A DNA stretch of 64,000 nucleotides from Oryzias latipes. Lineage: Eukaryota; Chordata; Actinopteri; Beloniformes; Adrianichthyidae. The position numbers and the translations under genes were made by a program. Below are positions 59,595 through 64,000 of the stretch, one piece after another. Every line of letters starts with the position of its first letter. Positions within the stretch are counted from its first letter, which is position 1. Below the pieces are notes generated by a model, which was not told the origin of the DNA, made no database searches, and saw only the letters and a list, made by a program, of their open reading frames with translations. The stretch spans positions 15,579,582-15,643,581 of the forward strand of contig NC_019864.2 of the NCBI RefSeq assembly GCF_002234675.1, in the 5' to 3' direction.

Positions 59595-61008
59595 GGGACT
59601 TTTCTTCTTTTTCTTTGGTTCAATTGAGATTTTCAAGAAAGGACTTGGTGCATTACCGCCACCAAGTGGAGAGATATGTTTATTACAGTGACAAGCAGTG
59701 GAACTAATCTAACAAAACAAACAAAAAACCCGCACATATCAGCAAATAAAAGTTCTTTATGGAATTATATTGAGAAAATGTACACGAGTGAATATGTAAT
59801 AGATTATTTTAAAATAATAAAATTACTATTCATGTCTCAGCCTATCGGAAAAGAAAAGTATGTTTTCTTTTATTAGTGAGGAGGGTTCCACTGAAAAAAC
59901 AAGCAACAAAAAAACAAGTGTATGAAAAGCTATCGTTTGTGTGTTTTTAGTTGAAGCAGACTATGTTTTTCTAATGTGACTACTGTTGTTCATTTCATGC
60001 AGAAGTCGAAGGACTTCCAAAGTTTTCACCTACCTTTTCTTGCAAGTGTATAGGCCTATTATACTTGGTTAAAACTGGCTAAAAGAGGCGGCACGTTGAT
60101 CTCTATAGCAAATCAAATTTATTTGAATTAAAAATTTCTATGACCAGACCTTTTTTTTTTAATTTATGTAAATCAATGTAAAGTACATTTTTGTATAAAA
60201 AAACTTTTTTTTCCCAAATGATTGAGAATTAAAAAAGTGTGAGAAACAGACTGTGAACAGACTTTATTAATAATAGTCTTTTTTTCATACATAATATAGA
60301 AGTATTTTCTACATTTCTTTACAGTAGAAAAATAACAATTTCAAATGCAGAGTGCAATAATATTAATAATTTCTTTAGGATCCATTAGAAACTAAATCAA
60401 TTACTTAATGGGCCAGATCTGTCACAATCAGTCATGAAAGGTTTTCTCTTTATAGAAGTTAAAGGTTTTACTTTCATAAGTTCCTTAGACAGTACAAAGA
60501 AGAGCATAAAAGTATGTTCACCCAGATAAAACAATAACAAGGTACATGATATATGTATCACTTAAGTGAAGAAGAATACAAGTGAAGAAATCTTTAACCA
60601 GTAACAAAAAGTATCACAATGTCATACACAAGAGCAGCAGTGACAGCTTTGGGAAGTGTTTGTAACAGCTGGGGATTTGTAAAAGTGCAGTGAAGAACCA
60701 TGAAAGCACATCAGTTGCATGATCAAGAACAATCCAAGTACAATGGAAGCTAAATCGTGTCTCAGATCAAGCAGCTCTTTGGGTTTGAAAGGCTCACTGA
60801 CACAGAAGTCAACACACATCGAATGCATGTATATATATGTATATATAGTCATTCACACAACTTACATCGACAAAAGAATATTCAGCTTAAAAAAGCGATT
60901 GAGCTGACGGGGAACGATACACAAGCAACATCTCTACAACAGTGTTGGGGGGGACGCAGCGTGCACGGATGGGCTGTGGGAGGCTAGCTTCAGCTGAAGT
61001 GTGGGCAG
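59595..61008. other. Interval between sergef start and tph1 stop
   Basis: Both genes are on the minus strand. The right part should be the tph1 3' UTR: a minus-strand AATAAA (plus TTTATT, 60263-60268) would give about 740 nt. The left part should hold the sergef promoter. No gene or repeat of note is seen apart from homopolymer runs. Confidence 0.5.
60263..60268 (-). terminator. Candidate tph1 polyadenylation signal
   Basis: Plus-strand TTTATT, AATAAA on the minus strand, about 740 bp after the tph1 stop codon. The choice is tentative because the area is AT-rich. Confidence 0.4.
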
Positions 61009-63280
<2,272 letters not shown>

Positions 63281-64000
63281 CTAAAATTGGGGGGAAAATA
63301 GATTGTTAGAACTGAAACAGCCCCTTAGTGAATTATTATTCTATATTCAACAATCATTCGCTTATAAGCCATCCTAATTTGGTTATAGCTGTGTCATGTT
63401 CCCGTAGAGCATTTGCTGCGACTGAACCAAAGCTTAGCGCACGTGATGACGTGAATGCGGAACTTCTAATCACTTAAGAGTGTTTATTGATCCAAAACAC
63501 TTTTGAACATCTTGTCTTATGTGCATCATTTGTGGAGATGCAGAGTTAAAAGCAAAAATGTGTAAAAAAATAAAAATTAAAAATTAAAATTTAAACAAAG
63601 TATAATAGAGGTGAGATTATATAAGATATCTTCCTCACACTCCCTTTCAAAGAATAGATCAAAAACATAAACATGACAGGGGTGGAAAACTTTAGTAATT
63701 AATTAAACTCATTTTGACAAACTTAATATTCAATGGTTTTGATGTGTCATGTAGTATAAGAGCTAATAGGTCTAGTTATTATGAAGAGTAATTATAATTG
63801 ACCTATTTATATATGTTCATGCATGTGTATGTATGTATAATTTCCAATAATTTAATAATTAATTAAATTTAATATATCTCTGTATAAATATGTATTTCAG
63901 TTGTTTTTCTTATTCAGTTTTAATATGGTTTTGATGGCTTGAAATTAATTATTACTAACTCCAAAATTCCAAAAGAAAAGAGAAGAAAAGAACATTTTCC
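63281..64000. other. tph1 first-intron sequence at the window edge
   Basis: AT-rich DNA following the acceptor of the first visible tph1 exon. I searched the minus strand for an ATG exon ending in a consensus donor of matching phase and found none, so this is read as intron. No repeat family was recognised. Confidence 0.5.

Noticed and set aside
63281-64000. Search for the tph1 initiator exon
   Set aside because: No ATG-containing exon with a donor in the right phase was found. The exon probably lies beyond the window.

Overview
The window is vertebrate nuclear DNA, almost certainly from a ray-finned (teleost) fish. It contains multi-exon genes with GT-AG introns, an AT-rich background, Tc1- and hAT-type DNA transposons, and proteins that read as fish orthologues of human genes. 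A percomorph such as medaka is plausible, but the sequence alone does not fix the species. Six protein-coding genes were reconstructed exon by exon. Reading phase is continuous across every junction, and all but one (tph1, which runs off the right edge) are complete from start to stop codon.

Layout. 1-600: AT-rich tandem satellite. 938-8125 (+): sigirr, the two-Ig teleost form also called DIGIRR, a negative regulator of IL-1R/TLR signalling; its introns carry a hAT-like element and a Tc1-like element. 9432-26104 (-): pkp3 (plakophilin 3), 13 coding exons, lying tail to tail with sigirr; its last intron holds a transposon inside another transposon. 26105-31854: gene-poor, with one miniature inverted-repeat element. 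31855-38193 (-): cd81 tetraspanin, 8 exons. 39769-45683 (+): kcnc1 (Kv3.1), head to head with cd81, with several possible C-termini. 50158-59594 (-): sergef (RCC1-repeat protein), 11 exons, tail to tail with kcnc1. 61009-63280 (-): tph1 (tryptophan hydroxylase 1), lacking only its N-terminal exon(s).

Context. In human, PKP3-SIGIRR and CD81 lie on 11p15.5 and KCNC1-SERGEF-TPH1 on 11p15.1, so this window joins two human 11p blocks within 64 kb. The genes do not form a pathway; the arrangement is conserved synteny. Most of the structure not explained by genes is transposon-derived: three hAT-like insertions with perfect 8-bp target duplications, one decayed Tc1 copy, a miniature element present once intact and once interrupted, and five copies of a dispersed repeat with TTAAAGTCCCACT-like ends. 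No CRISPR array, rRNA, tRNA or bacterial-type system was seen.
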